Origin: Moorena sp. SIO3I8
Lineage (GTDB): Bacteria; Cyanobacteriota; Cyanobacteriia; Cyanobacteriales; Coleofasciculaceae
Direction of reading: 5' to 3'
NCBI RefSeq assembly: GCF_010692325.1
Contig: NZ_JAAHHW010000006.1
Coordinates: 71,551 to 135,550, forward strand
DNA length: 64,000 bases
In this document: positions 42,989-52,176 of the stretch, one piece after another
Layout: every line of letters starts with the position of its first letter
Numbering within the stretch: position 1 is the first letter of the stretch
Notes under the pieces: model-generated
The model's input: only the letters and a program-made list of their open reading frames with translations
Database searches by the model: none
Told to the model about the DNA's origin: nothing
Translations under genes and position numbers: made by a program

Positions 42989-44131
42989 CTAAATTATCAT
43001 AGCCACACTGGGAGAGCCATTCTGCTTCAGCTGTTTGTAGTCTTGAAGTTGCTTTTCCAGCTCAACATGCAGGTGATCAATTTCCTCTTTTTCCAGGATT
43101 TGTAATAGGGCTAGATTCAAGTTTTGCTGGGCAGCAAAGTAGAGGTTGGGATCAATCACAAATACCCTAACTATAATCACACGAGCATTCTCTTCAATGT
43201 GGGAAAATAAAACTAACAGTTTCTGCTTGTGTAAGCCATCGATAGACGGAATTTTTTCTTCAATAGCCTGACAAATTCGGCTAGTTTGCTCAGCCGAAAT
43301 CCCATCAACTTTCAGAGTTAAATTTATGCCCCACTCAAAGGTATCGCCAGTCTTCTGGGACCAATTTTCCACAACGCCAGCAATCATTTTAGAATTGGGA
43401 ACTTTTTTGATAGAACCCCACTCAGTCAGACGAAGCTGTGTACTTCTCAGACCAATACTGACGATCTGAACAAAACCATTTACGCCGTCAACTCCTACCC
43501 AGTCACCGGGTTTATAGAGACCATCAGCGTAGATAATCACCGTACAAAACCAGTCATAGATAATATCTTTCAATAACAAACCTAAGGCAACACCTGCGCC
43601 ACCGACTAGACCGATCAGTGCACCGGCAGATGCCCCCAACAAAATCTCACTGGCTTTAATGACAGCAATCAGGATTGCTGCTGTCTGAAAAAGCCTTGGG
43701 AAGTAGGGGACGAACAAATCGTCGAGTTCAGTTTCAGTGTGTGCCGCCAATCCGGCTAGCAGCTCCCCCAGTAGTGGAGCAGCACGGTAAAGAATATAGG
43801 TAACAATGAACAGAGCGCTGACAAAGAGAATCTCGGGGATTTTCTGATTCTGTTCAGGACTAAGATGGGTTGCCACAACACTATTTACTAGCCATAGTCC
43901 AGCCAGCCAAATTAGCCAGCCTAATGGTGCTCTAAGAATCTTAATAAACTCATCGTCTAGGGTGCTTTCTGTAGCGCTAGTCAGACGCTCGATTCTGTCA
44001 ATGATTATGGCAGTGAACAAACCTCGACATATGTGGGTGAGGAAGAGGATGACCACCATAATAAGTATCTTGGAAATAGGGATGTTGGCGAGCTGGAAGT
44101 CGGAATCAAATATCCTTTCAAGGTTTTCCAT
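42989..44131 (-). CDS. MscS-family mechanosensitive channel
   Basis: MscS channels open under membrane tension and release osmolytes on hypo-osmotic shock. The 380-residue protein has an N-terminal helix (about 18-38) and two more segments (about 70-88 and 100-120). The pore helix has a Gly/Ala-rich face (GASAGALIGLVGGAGVALGLLLKDI, about 165-190), followed by the beta domain (YKPGDWVGVDGVNGFVQIVSIGLRST) and an alpha/beta tail. The length fits small-conductance channels. It lies alone, with repeat-rich DNA on both sides. Confidence 0.9.
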   Translation of the reverse strand: MENLERIFDSDFQLANIPISKILIMVVILFLTHICRGLFTAIIIDRIERLTSATESTLDDEFIKILRAPLGWLIWLAGLWLVNSVVATHLSPEQNQKIPEILFVSALFIVTYILYRAAPLLGELLAGLAAHTETELDDLFVPYFPRLFQTAAILIAVIKASEILLGASAGALIGLVGGAGVALGLLLKDIIYDWFCTVIIYADGLYKPGDWVGVDGVNGFVQIVSIGLRSTQLRLTEWGSIKKVPNSKMIAGVVENWSQKTGDTFEWGINLTLKVDGISAEQTSRICQAIEEKIPSIDGLHKQKLLVLFSHIEENARVIIVRVFVIDPNLYFAAQQNLNLALLQILEKEEIDHLHVELEKQLQDYKQLKQNGSPSVAMII

Positions 44132-44815
44132 AGTTTTGACTAAAATAGAACAGCAGAGAGCTCCATCTGCCTAGTTGCACTGGTTCTTAAACTTAGATAT
44201 TGCACTAGGACAAAACTAGTTAATAATAGGTAAAGTTGGCTCGAATAGCAGGTGAGTTAAAGACTAGTTATTAGTTACAGCGGTTTGCACTTCAGTTAAG
44301 TACAAAGTTTTGGTTTTGTAGGGAGCAGGGAGCAGGGAGCAGGGAGCAGGGAAGAGGGAAGATGAGAAACAATGTGTACCTGATAGTTATGCAAACCGCA
44401 GTACTGTGTTTAGCTAATAACTAGTCGAGGTTTTATCAATGTAGATAATAATTTATGTTCCATGAATTTTAACTAAGAAGTTATTAGCTTTTAGTTAAAG
44501 GTAAGACATCTCAGTATAATCTAAAAAAATCAACACCAACTATAGTAATAATACTGATCATAAATGTATTATAAATTAACGTAGTAATTGCTTAAGTAAG
44601 AGGACTTATAAACTAGGATTCAAGGAATCAAGAATCGAGCTATAGCAAAGGGAACAGGGAACAGGGAACAGGGAACAGGGAACAGGGAGTAGGGAGTAGG
44701 GAATAGGGAATAAAAATTATCACAATTTGTACACGGATTGCTAGACTGAAATAAGTAATGATTTACCTCTTAACTATTCAAAATATAACACCATAAAATA
44801 ACCGATCGAATCTTC

Positions 44816-45044
44816 ATAGTTTTAACCTGAAATTAAGTAATTAATATTTTAAATTACTCTTAGTATTTAGTACTTAATTATTGTCTCGACTATCAGTTTA
44901 GATCTAACTCAGCTAAAATTTATCAAATTCAAGGCAAACTAACTAAAACTTTAACTATATAAAGCTTGGATAAAAAAAAATCTGATGATATAAAATTCGA
45001 TAGTTTATCCCTTTATCTACAAGGGAAAAGGGAACAGGGAATAG
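44816..45044. repeat. First copy of the 230-bp duplicated block
   Basis: Pairs with 48638-48862. It lies downstream of the effector-module gene and upstream of the MscS gene when read on the minus strand. Confidence 0.78.
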
Positions 45045-45189
45045 CGATGCAGCGCGGTCTTGGGGGTTTCCCCCATGAGCGACTGCATCAAGACGGGAAC
45101 AGGGAAAGAGAGGCAGGCGTGGTAGGGTTTAAAGTGTGGTAAATATGGTAAGTGTGGGGCGCGGGGAGCAACTGCCATCCTTTCCACGG

Positions 45190-45251
45190 GGCTTTAGTAG
45201 AGCGCCTGGCTTACCAGCAGGACGTCACTGGCTCGAATCAAGTACTGCCCA
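45190..45251 (+). pseudogene. Decayed partial tRNA-Val copy
   Basis: GTAGAGCGCCT through GCAGGACGTCACTGG to TACTGCCCATGT matches tRNA-Val (41178-41249) from the D-arm to beyond its 3' end. Flanking bases GTTGAATGCCAAGGTT also resemble the true gene's downstream GTTAAATTCCAAAGTT. The acceptor 5' half and D loop are lost, the anticodon stem is mismatched (CCTGG...GCAGG) and the T stem is broken. It is either a duplication scar or the far attachment site of a decayed island. Confidence 0.72.
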
Positions 45252-45452
45252 TGTCTGTTGAATGCCAAGGTTATTGGTAGCAGTGTTGCTACCATTCTTG
45301 AGTAATTGGCAGCATATTCCACAAGAAGCACCGATTCCTAACGTAGTGAGTCATCGGTAGCTTCTTAGTGATGATGTTTACTTATGCTGTTTTGTGGCTC
45401 CGAATGTACGGTGGTGGCTAACTTGGGCACCAGAGTTCCATAAATAACTGAA

Positions 45453-46319
45453 TTACGAACCTTCCTGCCAACCTTCAATAGCTGCCAACAAAACGTTCAC
45501 CAAGGGATGATCTACCGCCTCTTTAAATGCCTCTGTTCCCCCCGTTTTTAGGACATTAATCATCCTTTGTTTTAGGGTGGGTTTATCTTCAATCTGATCC
45601 ACCGCTTTAGCCACCACTGCCATTTTTTCAGCATTGGTTGAAGTGGGGTTAGTTTGGGACAGTTGCTCTAAAAGCTGTTGAATTTCTGCTGCTGCCTCAG
45701 TTAAATTATGGTCTTTGGAATAGTCGTTGAACGTACCACCGTGCTGATCTCTATTAGCGAAGCCACCACCAAATTTGGCACCACTGAGATCATTGTTAAT
45801 TCGCTGCTCAGACATAGTGTTTCCCTCATTGTGATAATTTTCTGCATAAAAACTCGGACGCTGTAGCGCTGTTTCTACCTGTCTAATTAAAAGATTAATT
45901 AAATTATCTTTTTCTTGAATCAAACGTAGCAAAGCATCTTGAGATAAAGAATTAAGTTCTTGTTTCGGTTGAAGGTTTTGCTTTTGCTTCCAGGTGCTAA
46001 TCAGAGATTGCTCCCTCAACTTTGACTGCTCGCTCCATGGAAGCGATTGGATAGTTTGCTTGATAGTTCTAAAGAAATCGACAATAGCTTCTTCTCTTTG
46101 ATAGGTTGAACTTCCAGAATACTCAAAACTTCTGGGAATTGAATAGGGAATAGTGTGAGCTCTCAGAAACTGTTCAAAGCTAGCAAAAGCAATGAGATGT
46201 TGTTCGTAGGAAAGACTCCTCCTTTTTTCTAGAAAGCGATCGCATAACTTAATTACTGCCCTATACACTTTGTCTGGTAAATTTTCGACAAAGTACCTTG
46301 TAAATTCTTCGTTTTTCAT
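45453..46319 (-). CDS. Protein with a cyanobacterial effector-type C-terminal module
   Basis: The N-terminal half (about 1-150) is helical and unknown to me (YFVENLPDKVYRAVIKLCDRF). After a linker containing SGAKFGGGFANRDQHGGTFND (about 180-200), the C-terminus (about 205-285) matches a module I recall from many cyanobacterial CHAT-, NACHT- or pentapeptide-linked proteins: LTEAAAEIQQLLEQLSQTNP, EKMAVVAKAVDQIEDKPTLK, then GTEAFKEAVDHPLVNVLLAAIEGWQ. The role is unknown; such modules seem to mediate protein pairing. It lies 18 bp after the gene at 46338 in the same operon-like set. Confidence 0.7.
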   Translation of the reverse strand: MKNEEFTRYFVENLPDKVYRAVIKLCDRFLEKRRSLSYEQHLIAFASFEQFLRAHTIPYSIPRSFEYSGSSTYQREEAIVDFFRTIKQTIQSLPWSEQSKLREQSLISTWKQKQNLQPKQELNSLSQDALLRLIQEKDNLINLLIRQVETALQRPSFYAENYHNEGNTMSEQRINNDLSGAKFGGGFANRDQHGGTFNDYSKDHNLTEAAAEIQQLLEQLSQTNPTSTNAEKMAVVAKAVDQIEDKPTLKQRMINVLKTGGTEAFKEAVDHPLVNVLLAAIEGWQEGS

Positions 46320-46337
46320 CCCTTATCTCTAATCAGG

Positions 46338-47120
46338 TCAACTTCCTTTTTTTAAAATATCCAAGATTTTACGAGATAGTTCCATTCCTGTTAAAAAATC
46401 TAAATTACCCGAAAACTTGAAAGTTTCTACTTTACTCGCTAAGTTGTCTGGCAGATCACCGACTTCATAGATCAGGAGAGTTCGGTCATAAAAAAGAGTC
46501 ATGCAAGTTGCTAAATCCATATAAGCTATAGGATTGAATTGTTCAGATTGTTCTTCTTTTGGTAGACAAATTATCGCGCTATAACAAGACTTAATTTCAT
46601 GAATTCTCGTACTAACTGTTTCTAAGCTATTCGACTGCCTACGAGCTATATGTTCTAAGTTAACCATCTCACCATCTAGTGCGCCTAAAGTAGCGAATAT
46701 AGTCTCAATTTGCCTAAAAACTTCCTCACTGTAATAGGATACAAATATTTTCTGAGGTTTATTTTTAGTAGGAATTGCTTGCATAGCTATGTTTAGTGGT
46801 CTTGTTTCTGGTGTCGTATTTGCTACAATATAGCTAATACACTTTTTAAAGTGTGCTTTTCCTTTTTCAAAATCATTCGAGTTTACTGGCTTTCGTCTAA
46901 CATCCAAGATTTCTATCCCTTTGCGAAAAGGTTCATCTATCCGTTGATTTGGAAATTTATTCGATGCTTCCTTTACTAAAGGTTCTAACTTTTTTTCTAT
47001 AAATTCCCTAAACTGACTTGTCCAGGACGTGCAGTATCCTGTTTTGGGATGTTTATCTGCAAAGTTATCGTAATTAAAATATTCTAGTTCTGACTTTAGT
47101 TGCTTAGCTTTTTCGTTCAT
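46338..47120 (-). CDS. Unknown protein with a possible TIR-like C-terminal domain
   Basis: Family not recognised. The 260-residue protein has a charged N-terminal half with a GYCTSW segment. The C-terminal half (about 122-240) begins KIFVSYYSEEVFRQIETIF (strand-helix, like TIR domains), continues with HEIKSCYSAIICLPKEEQ, then a DLATCMTLFYDRTLLIYE helix-strand pair. The order resembles TIR-like folds that bind NAD or nucleotides, but I cannot point to a sure catalytic Glu. It lies between amt (17 bp) and the effector-module gene (18 bp), so the three genes are probably one transcript. Confidence 0.55.
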   Translation of the reverse strand: MNEKAKQLKSELEYFNYDNFADKHPKTGYCTSWTSQFREFIEKKLEPLVKEASNKFPNQRIDEPFRKGIEILDVRRKPVNSNDFEKGKAHFKKCISYIVANTTPETRPLNIAMQAIPTKNKPQKIFVSYYSEEVFRQIETIFATLGALDGEMVNLEHIARRQSNSLETVSTRIHEIKSCYSAIICLPKEEQSEQFNPIAYMDLATCMTLFYDRTLLIYEVGDLPDNLASKVETFKFSGNLDFLTGMELSRKILDILKKGS

Positions 47121-47137
47121 TTATTATTTATTAAGTT

Positions 47138-48529
47138 TTATTCGTTTTTCTCCAAGGATAGATAAGCTATCTCACCGTGCTCCTGCCAATCTAGTCCATA
47201 ATTTTCTTTCTCAGGGGATACTCTTATTTTGAATATCTTATTCAAGATTGTTAACACAACTATTACTACTCCAAATGACCATAAAGGGATTAGAAATGAA
47301 CCTAATAATTGCGTAACGAAACGAATGCTATCAATGCCTTGGGCAAATACACCAGTAGCCAGTCCTCCCCAAATACCGCAAAAGCAATGTACGGGAATAG
47401 CACCAACAGCATCATCAATTTTAATGTTGCTCAACAAATCAACACCCAAAATCACAATTACCCCAGAAACTATTCCTATGAATAAAGATTGAAATGGCTC
47501 AACTACATCAGAGGAAGCTGTTATTCCTACCAGACCCCCCAAGATGCCGTTGAGGATAGTTGAGAGGTCAACTCGGCCAGCGTTGTTGCGCCACCTCCAG
47601 ACTATGACAGCCCAGGCGCTAGCACAGCCAGCGAGGGTTGTGTTTAATACAATCTTCCCTACAGAGTTTGCTGAAAAAACCAAAATACTACCTGCGTTAA
47701 AGCCATACCACCCAAGCCACAAAATAAAAGTCCCCATCGCAGCAAGGGGTAAACTGTGGGGCTTTAACTCACTTTGTTCTCTTGGGGATAGTTGACCTTG
47801 ATCATCAAACCTTCCTTTTCTCGGACCTAAAATGATGACGCAAGCTAAAGCAGCAGCTCCTCCAACAGAATGTACTACCAGAGAACCAGCAAAGTCATGG
47901 AATCCGAATTTATCTAGCCAGCCACCACCCCAAACCCAAGACCCGCTGATGGGATAAACGAAGCCTGTAATAATAACTGTGAGTAAAAGATAGGCAAGGG
48001 GTTTGATGCGACCAGCAACAGCTCCGGAACAGATAGTTGCTGATGTGGCAGCAAAAGCAGCCTGAAAGAAAAAGTCTATGTAAACCGACAAGTGTTCAGC
48101 TCCTGCTCTGGGAAGCAAGTGGTTTAAGGCAACATAGGAGCTGCTCACTTCTAAAACTCCTGGGATAACTATTACGTTTGAGTCAGTACTAGTAGCAGGG
48201 TGGTACATTAGAGCATACCCAAAGAGAAAAAATACTACTATCCCTAAACAGACATCAGCAACATTCTTGAACAGTACGTTAACGGTGTTTTTGGCGGGGC
48301 TAAACCCTGCTTCTAGCATGGCAAATCCTAGCTGCATGGCAAATACTAAGATTCCTGCTATCAGCACCCAAAGATTATTGATTAAATCTTCCGGTGATTT
48401 GCTTATATTTCCCGGTGATTGGTTGGCAGAGGAGGTAGAAACTACAATTAAAGGAATCAAGAATCCAGCTACTGCAATAAATAGGTATTTCGACCATTTC
48501 AGTTTAGTTAAGGGTTCTTTCATAATCAT
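47138..48529 (-). CDS. amt: Ammonium transporter
   Basis: Amt proteins form trimeric channels for ammonium uptake. The 463-residue protein has a signal-like N-terminal helix, about eleven membrane helices, and family motifs: FAMLEAGFSPAKNTVN, a WGGGWLDKFGFHDFAGSLVVHSVGG segment in the centre (Asp and His of the pore), and the late pore His in GAIPVHCFCGIWGG. It is the first gene of a set with two unfamiliar genes; such linkage is not typical, since amt is usually followed by glnB/glnK. I saw no NtcA box (GTA-N8-TAC) in the leader. Confidence 0.95.
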   Translation of the reverse strand: MIMKEPLTKLKWSKYLFIAVAGFLIPLIVVSTSSANQSPGNISKSPEDLINNLWVLIAGILVFAMQLGFAMLEAGFSPAKNTVNVLFKNVADVCLGIVVFFLFGYALMYHPATSTDSNVIVIPGVLEVSSSYVALNHLLPRAGAEHLSVYIDFFFQAAFAATSATICSGAVAGRIKPLAYLLLTVIITGFVYPISGSWVWGGGWLDKFGFHDFAGSLVVHSVGGAAALACVIILGPRKGRFDDQGQLSPREQSELKPHSLPLAAMGTFILWLGWYGFNAGSILVFSANSVGKIVLNTTLAGCASAWAVIVWRWRNNAGRVDLSTILNGILGGLVGITASSDVVEPFQSLFIGIVSGVIVILGVDLLSNIKIDDAVGAIPVHCFCGIWGGLATGVFAQGIDSIRFVTQLLGSFLIPLWSFGVVIVVLTILNKIFKIRVSPEKENYGLDWQEHGEIAYLSLEKNE

Positions 48530-48637
48530 TGGGCTTTATCAACTGCTCTATACTTCACCGAATTGAAAAATGCTATATTTGGAAATGCTATCGATTTCTT
48601 GACTAAGGGAACACCATGAACTGACATATCGAATACC

Positions 48638-48862
48638 AATAGTTTTAACCTGGATGTAAGTAATTAAGAGTTTAATCAACTCTTGATAGTGATTGCTTAA
48701 TTGTCTCGACTATCAGTTTAAATATAACTCAGATAAAATTTATAAATTTTACTAACAATTAACTAAAGCTTTAACTAGATAAAGCTTGGATAAAAAAAAA
48801 TATGATGAGAGAAAATTTGATAGTTTATTCCTTTATCCAAAAGGGAACAGGGAACAGGGAAT
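48638..48862. repeat. Second copy of a 230-bp duplicated block, upstream of amt
   Basis: Shares ATAGTTTTAACCTG, TTGTCTCGACTATCAGTTTA, CTCAG/TAAAATTTAT and AAAGCTTGGATAAAAAAAAA, in the same order and orientation, with 44816-45044. Both end in AAGGGAACAGGGAATAG heptamers. The copies are about 3.8 kb apart and bracket amt with its two partner genes. They are clearly diverged by point changes. Confidence 0.78.
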
Positions 48863-48940
48863 AGGGAATAGGGAACAGCGGCTCATAGCAACAGGTAACA
48901 GTAGGAAAGAACTTGAAGGATTTTTTGGTGTTATGAAAAA

Positions 48941-49021
48941 GCGATGCAGAGGTGCGACCCGTGGCGAATTTAATTCGCCTACGGAAAGCGCACCTAAGCG
49001 GTCTTGACCACACTGCATCGC
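48941..49021. repeat. Family-B repeat nested inside a family-C repeat
   Basis: A GCGATGCAG...CTGCATCGC frame (48941-48949 and 49013-49021), with GCGGTCTTGACCAC, belongs to family C. A complete 46-bp family-B repeat (48950-48995) is inserted within it. This order shows that B moved after C was in place. CTCCCTA heptamers follow (49023-49063). The remaining DNA in 48530-49099 lacks genes. Confidence 0.75.
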
Positions 49022-49099
49022 TACTCCCTACTCCCTACTCCCTACTCCCTACTCCCTACTCCCTAAAACCTAGGACAAGGTACTCAAGCCTTAACCCTT

Positions 49100-50197
49100 C
49101 TAGGCATAAACTTTTTGATAGTAAGCTTGATACTCTTGGGATAGCAATGGTTGCCACCAATCCCGGTTGCTCAGATACCACTCAATAGTTTTACGTAGTC
49201 CACCTGCTAGGGTTTCTGTTGGTTCCCAATCCAATTCAGTTTTAATTTTAGTGGCATCAATAGCATAGCGACGGTCATGGCCTGGGCGGTCTTTGACAAA
49301 GGTAATTAACTGTTGCGCTGGAGCGACCGGTAGATCAGGGGCTAATTCATTCATCAGCTCGCAAATCTGGTGAACTAGGTCAAGGTTTTTGACTTCGTTA
49401 TTGCCACCAATGTTATAGGTTTCCCCTGGTTGACCTTTGTGAATCACCACATCTAAAGCACGGCAATGATCACCGACATAGAGCCAATCTCGAATATTTT
49501 GTCCATCCCCGTAGACCGGTAGAGATTTGCCCAACAGGATGTTGATGCACATCAGGGGAATTAATTTTTCGGGAAAATGATAGGGTCCATAGTTATTGGA
49601 GCAATTAGTGATAATAGTGGGGACCCCATAGGTATGGTAATAAGCCCGAGCAAGATGGTCACTGCCAGCTTTGGAAGCAGAATAGGGACTGTTGGGGGCA
49701 TAGGGTGTGGTTTCACAGAAGGCTGGGTCATCAGCACTTAGACTGCCATACACTTCATCCGTGGAAACATGGAGGAAGCGATAATCCCTTGGTTGTCCTT
49801 GATTTTGCCATTTTTGCCGGAAGGACTCTAGTAGGGTAAAGGAACCGACTACATTGGTGCGGATAAAGGCATCGGGTCCTAAAATGGAGCGGTCAACGTG
49901 GGATTCAGCAGCAAAGTGGGCGACGGTGTCGATGTTTTCTTCCTGTAGCAGGCGGTCTACTAAAACGCGATCGCATATGTCTCCCTGGACAAACCGCAAA
50001 TTGGCTTTCTCTTCCAGACCAGCCAGATTCTGCCGGTTGCCAGCATAGGTCAGAGCATCTAGTACCACCACGCGATCGCCTGGGTACTGTTCACACCAGT
50101 GATGAACAAAATTCGAGCCAATAAATCCTGCACCACCTGTTACTAGTAATTGGCGAGGTTGTCTAGTAGTCAGGGATTTTTGTTCAGAATAATTCAT
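49100..50197 (-). CDS. rfbB: dTDP-glucose 4,6-dehydratase
   Basis: Second step of dTDP-L-rhamnose synthesis (dTDP-glucose to the 4-keto-6-deoxy sugar). The 365-residue SDR protein has the NAD-binding [11 protein letters not shown] (about 20-30), an [11 protein letters not shown] motif, DEVYG, and the catalytic [10 protein letters not shown] (about 175-184). Length is normal. The other three rfb genes lie just beyond on the same strand. Confidence 0.95.
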   Translation of the reverse strand: MNYSEQKSLTTRQPRQLLVTGGAGFIGSNFVHHWCEQYPGDRVVVLDALTYAGNRQNLAGLEEKANLRFVQGDICDRVLVDRLLQEENIDTVAHFAAESHVDRSILGPDAFIRTNVVGSFTLLESFRQKWQNQGQPRDYRFLHVSTDEVYGSLSADDPAFCETTPYAPNSPYSASKAGSDHLARAYYHTYGVPTIITNCSNNYGPYHFPEKLIPLMCINILLGKSLPVYGDGQNIRDWLYVGDHCRALDVVIHKGQPGETYNIGGNNEVKNLDLVHQICELMNELAPDLPVAPAQQLITFVKDRPGHDRRYAIDATKIKTELDWEPTETLAGGLRKTIEWYLSNRDWWQPLLSQEYQAYYQKVYA

Positions 50198-50601
50198 GAT
50201 TAGTTTGAGTATGTCAGTACTTCAGTTGGTTATTATAAAAAATAGGCAAAAGGTTAAAGGTTAAAGGTTAAAGGTTAAAGGTTAAAGGTTAAAGGTTAAA
50301 GGTTAAAGGTTAAAGGTTAAAGGCCATAAGTATTAAATAGGCAGGCAATATGCCAGCTATCAATAGGCTTTCATAAACAATAATTGACCCAAACAGCATC
50401 ATCAAACTACCTTTTCAATAGAGAGGTCTAATTTTACCTAGTAGTAATGCTTAACGAGGTATTGGTTAACCATTAAACGTTATCAGTAAACCTACCCTAC
50501 GGTAACCCCAAGGGCAAACAACCTGATCAACTTAAACCTGATAACCTTAAACCTGATAACCTTAAACCTTCAACCTTCAACAGTTAACTCACAAACTGTA
50601 C
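50198..50601. repeat. Intergenic repeats between rfbA and rfbB
   Basis: Bases 50250-50321 are about ten copies of the heptamer AAAGGTT. Bases 50527-50579 hold about three imperfect AACCTGATAACCTTA units and CAACCTT heptamers. No gene seen. Confidence 0.8.
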
Positions 50602-51675
50602 TTAAGTTAATTCAACTTGTGAGTCATCACCAATCATGAATCGTAATGCTTTTGGATGTTGGGGTGCAGCTTTAACTTTAGCTCTTTCTCCAATTAAACT
50701 ATCAACAATTCGTTGATGAATACCCGTTAATTTAGCACCTTTTAGAATCACGCTATGCTCAATGTCAGCATCTACCAGAGTAGCTTGGTCAGCAATGCTA
50801 GTATATGGACCAATGAAGCAGTTTTCCAGATGGCAGTTTTCACCAATGGTAACTGGACCACGAATGGTACAATTAGTAATATAAGACCCCTTACCAATCT
50901 GTACCCGTCCGCTAATTCGACTTTCGGAGTCAATTTCACCATCAACAGCAGATTCTAGGCAAGTATCTAGAATAATCTGGTTAGCAGCTAACAAGTCATC
51001 TTTTTTCCCAGTATCGAGCCACCAACCTTTGATTTGAAAAGCTTCTACATTTTTTTGCTGATCAATCAAGTATTGAATCGCATCGGTAATTTCCAGTTCC
51101 CCTCTAGCAGAAGGCTGGATGTTAGCAATTGCTTGATGGATAACAGGGGAAAATAGGTAAACACCTACCAGTGCTAGATTAGAAGGAGGAACTTTCGGTT
51201 TTTCTACTAGCTGCAACACTCGCCCAAATTCATCGACTTTGGCAACACCAAAAGCAGTAGGATTTTCTACTTCCCTTAGCAAAGTCAGAGCATCCAGATT
51301 TTTATTCTGGAAATTCTCTACAAATAAGTTCAGCTCACTTTGAACCAAGTTGTCTCCCAAGTACATTACAAAGGGAGAATCTCCCAGAAAGGGTTGGGCG
51401 ACTTTAACGGCGTGGGCAAGTCCTAAGGGTTGGTCTTGGAGGATATAGGTAATGTTAGCTCCGAAGCGATCGCCATTTCCTGTTTTAGCCTTAACTTCTT
51501 CCCCAGTTTCAGGACTGATAATAATACCGATATCAGTAATACCAGCAGCGATAATCGCTTCAAGCCCATACCACAAAATTGGTTTATTAGCAACAGGTAC
51601 TAACTGTTTGGCACCAGTATAAGTTAGGGGACGTAAACGAGTGCCTTTTCCCCCAGAAAGAATTAGTGCTTTCAT
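50602..51675 (-). CDS. rfbA: Glucose-1-phosphate thymidylyltransferase (long form)
   Basis: Makes dTDP-glucose, the first step to dTDP-rhamnose. The 357-residue protein has the nucleotidyltransferase signature LSGGKGTRLRPLTYTGAKQ (about 5-23), PFVMYLGDNL and ALVGVYLFSP. A C-terminal left-handed beta-helix (about 245-340, repeated I-G-x-x-x-I hexads: VQIGKGSYITNCTI, VTIGENCHLENCFI) marks the long RfbA/GraD-like type, unlike the 290-residue enterobacterial enzyme. Confidence 0.92.
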   Translation of the reverse strand: MKALILSGGKGTRLRPLTYTGAKQLVPVANKPILWYGLEAIIAAGITDIGIIISPETGEEVKAKTGNGDRFGANITYILQDQPLGLAHAVKVAQPFLGDSPFVMYLGDNLVQSELNLFVENFQNKNLDALTLLREVENPTAFGVAKVDEFGRVLQLVEKPKVPPSNLALVGVYLFSPVIHQAIANIQPSARGELEITDAIQYLIDQQKNVEAFQIKGWWLDTGKKDDLLAANQIILDTCLESAVDGEIDSESRISGRVQIGKGSYITNCTIRGPVTIGENCHLENCFIGPYTSIADQATLVDADIEHSVILKGAKLTGIHQRIVDSLIGERAKVKAAPQHPKALRFMIGDDSQVELT

Positions 51676-52176
51676 AAGCTATATAAAATCCTCACTATAA
51701 AGTCTGAAATATGAAATATGAATTATTAAGGTTGAAGGTTAAAGGTTAGCAGGTTGAAGGTTGAAGGTTGTTTGGTTGAAGGTTGTTTGGTTGAAGGTTG
51801 TTCGCGTAGCGTGGCCTTTTGGCCAAGGTTGTTCGCGTAGCGTGGCCAAAGGCCAAGGTTAGCAGGTTGTTCGCGTAGCGTGGCCAAAGGCCAAGGTTAG
51901 CAGGTTGAACGCGATGGACGAAGTCCCGCTTTCAGCGATCGCGTGGCCTATTGGCCAAGGTTGAAGGTTTAAGGGTGAACTTGAACTATAGCGGTTTTCA
52001 TAGTAATCAGGTACACAGGATTTTTTTCCAATTCCCGATTCCCGATTCCCGATTCCCGATTCCCGACTCCCGATTCCCGATTCCCTACTCCCTACTCCCT
52101 ACTCCCTACTCCCTACTCCCTCCTCCCTACTCCCTACTCCCTACTCCCTACTCCCTACTCCCTATGCTTATAGCAA
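51676..52176. repeat. Dense repeat block between rfbD and rfbA
   Basis: From 51729: GTTGAAG heptamers, then three or four family-A units (GTTCGCGTAGCGTGGCC followed by TTTTGGCC or AAAGGCC) at 51801-51890, and a variant with a HIP1 octamer (51907-51958). Bases 52029-52083 are GATTCCC heptamers and 52084-52163 are CTCCCTA heptamers. A short frame here encodes only repeat peptides. Confidence 0.85.

Larger units (their letters stand above)
44132..45452. repeat. 1.3-kb gene-free region with arrays, a duplicated block and a tRNA relic
   Basis: Bases 44321-44351 are GGGAGCA heptamers and 44649-44709 are GGGAACA/GGGAGTA heptamers. Bases 44816-45044 are one copy of a duplicated block (see 48638-48862). 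Bases 45044-45098 are a family-C repeat (GCGATGCAGCGCGGTCTTGG...ATCAAGACGGG). Bases 45190-45251 are a tRNA-Val relic. I saw no protein gene in either orientation. Confidence 0.75.

Noticed and set aside
48530-48700. NtcA binding site before amt
   Set aside because: I did not find GTA-N8-TAC in the leader on reading both strands.
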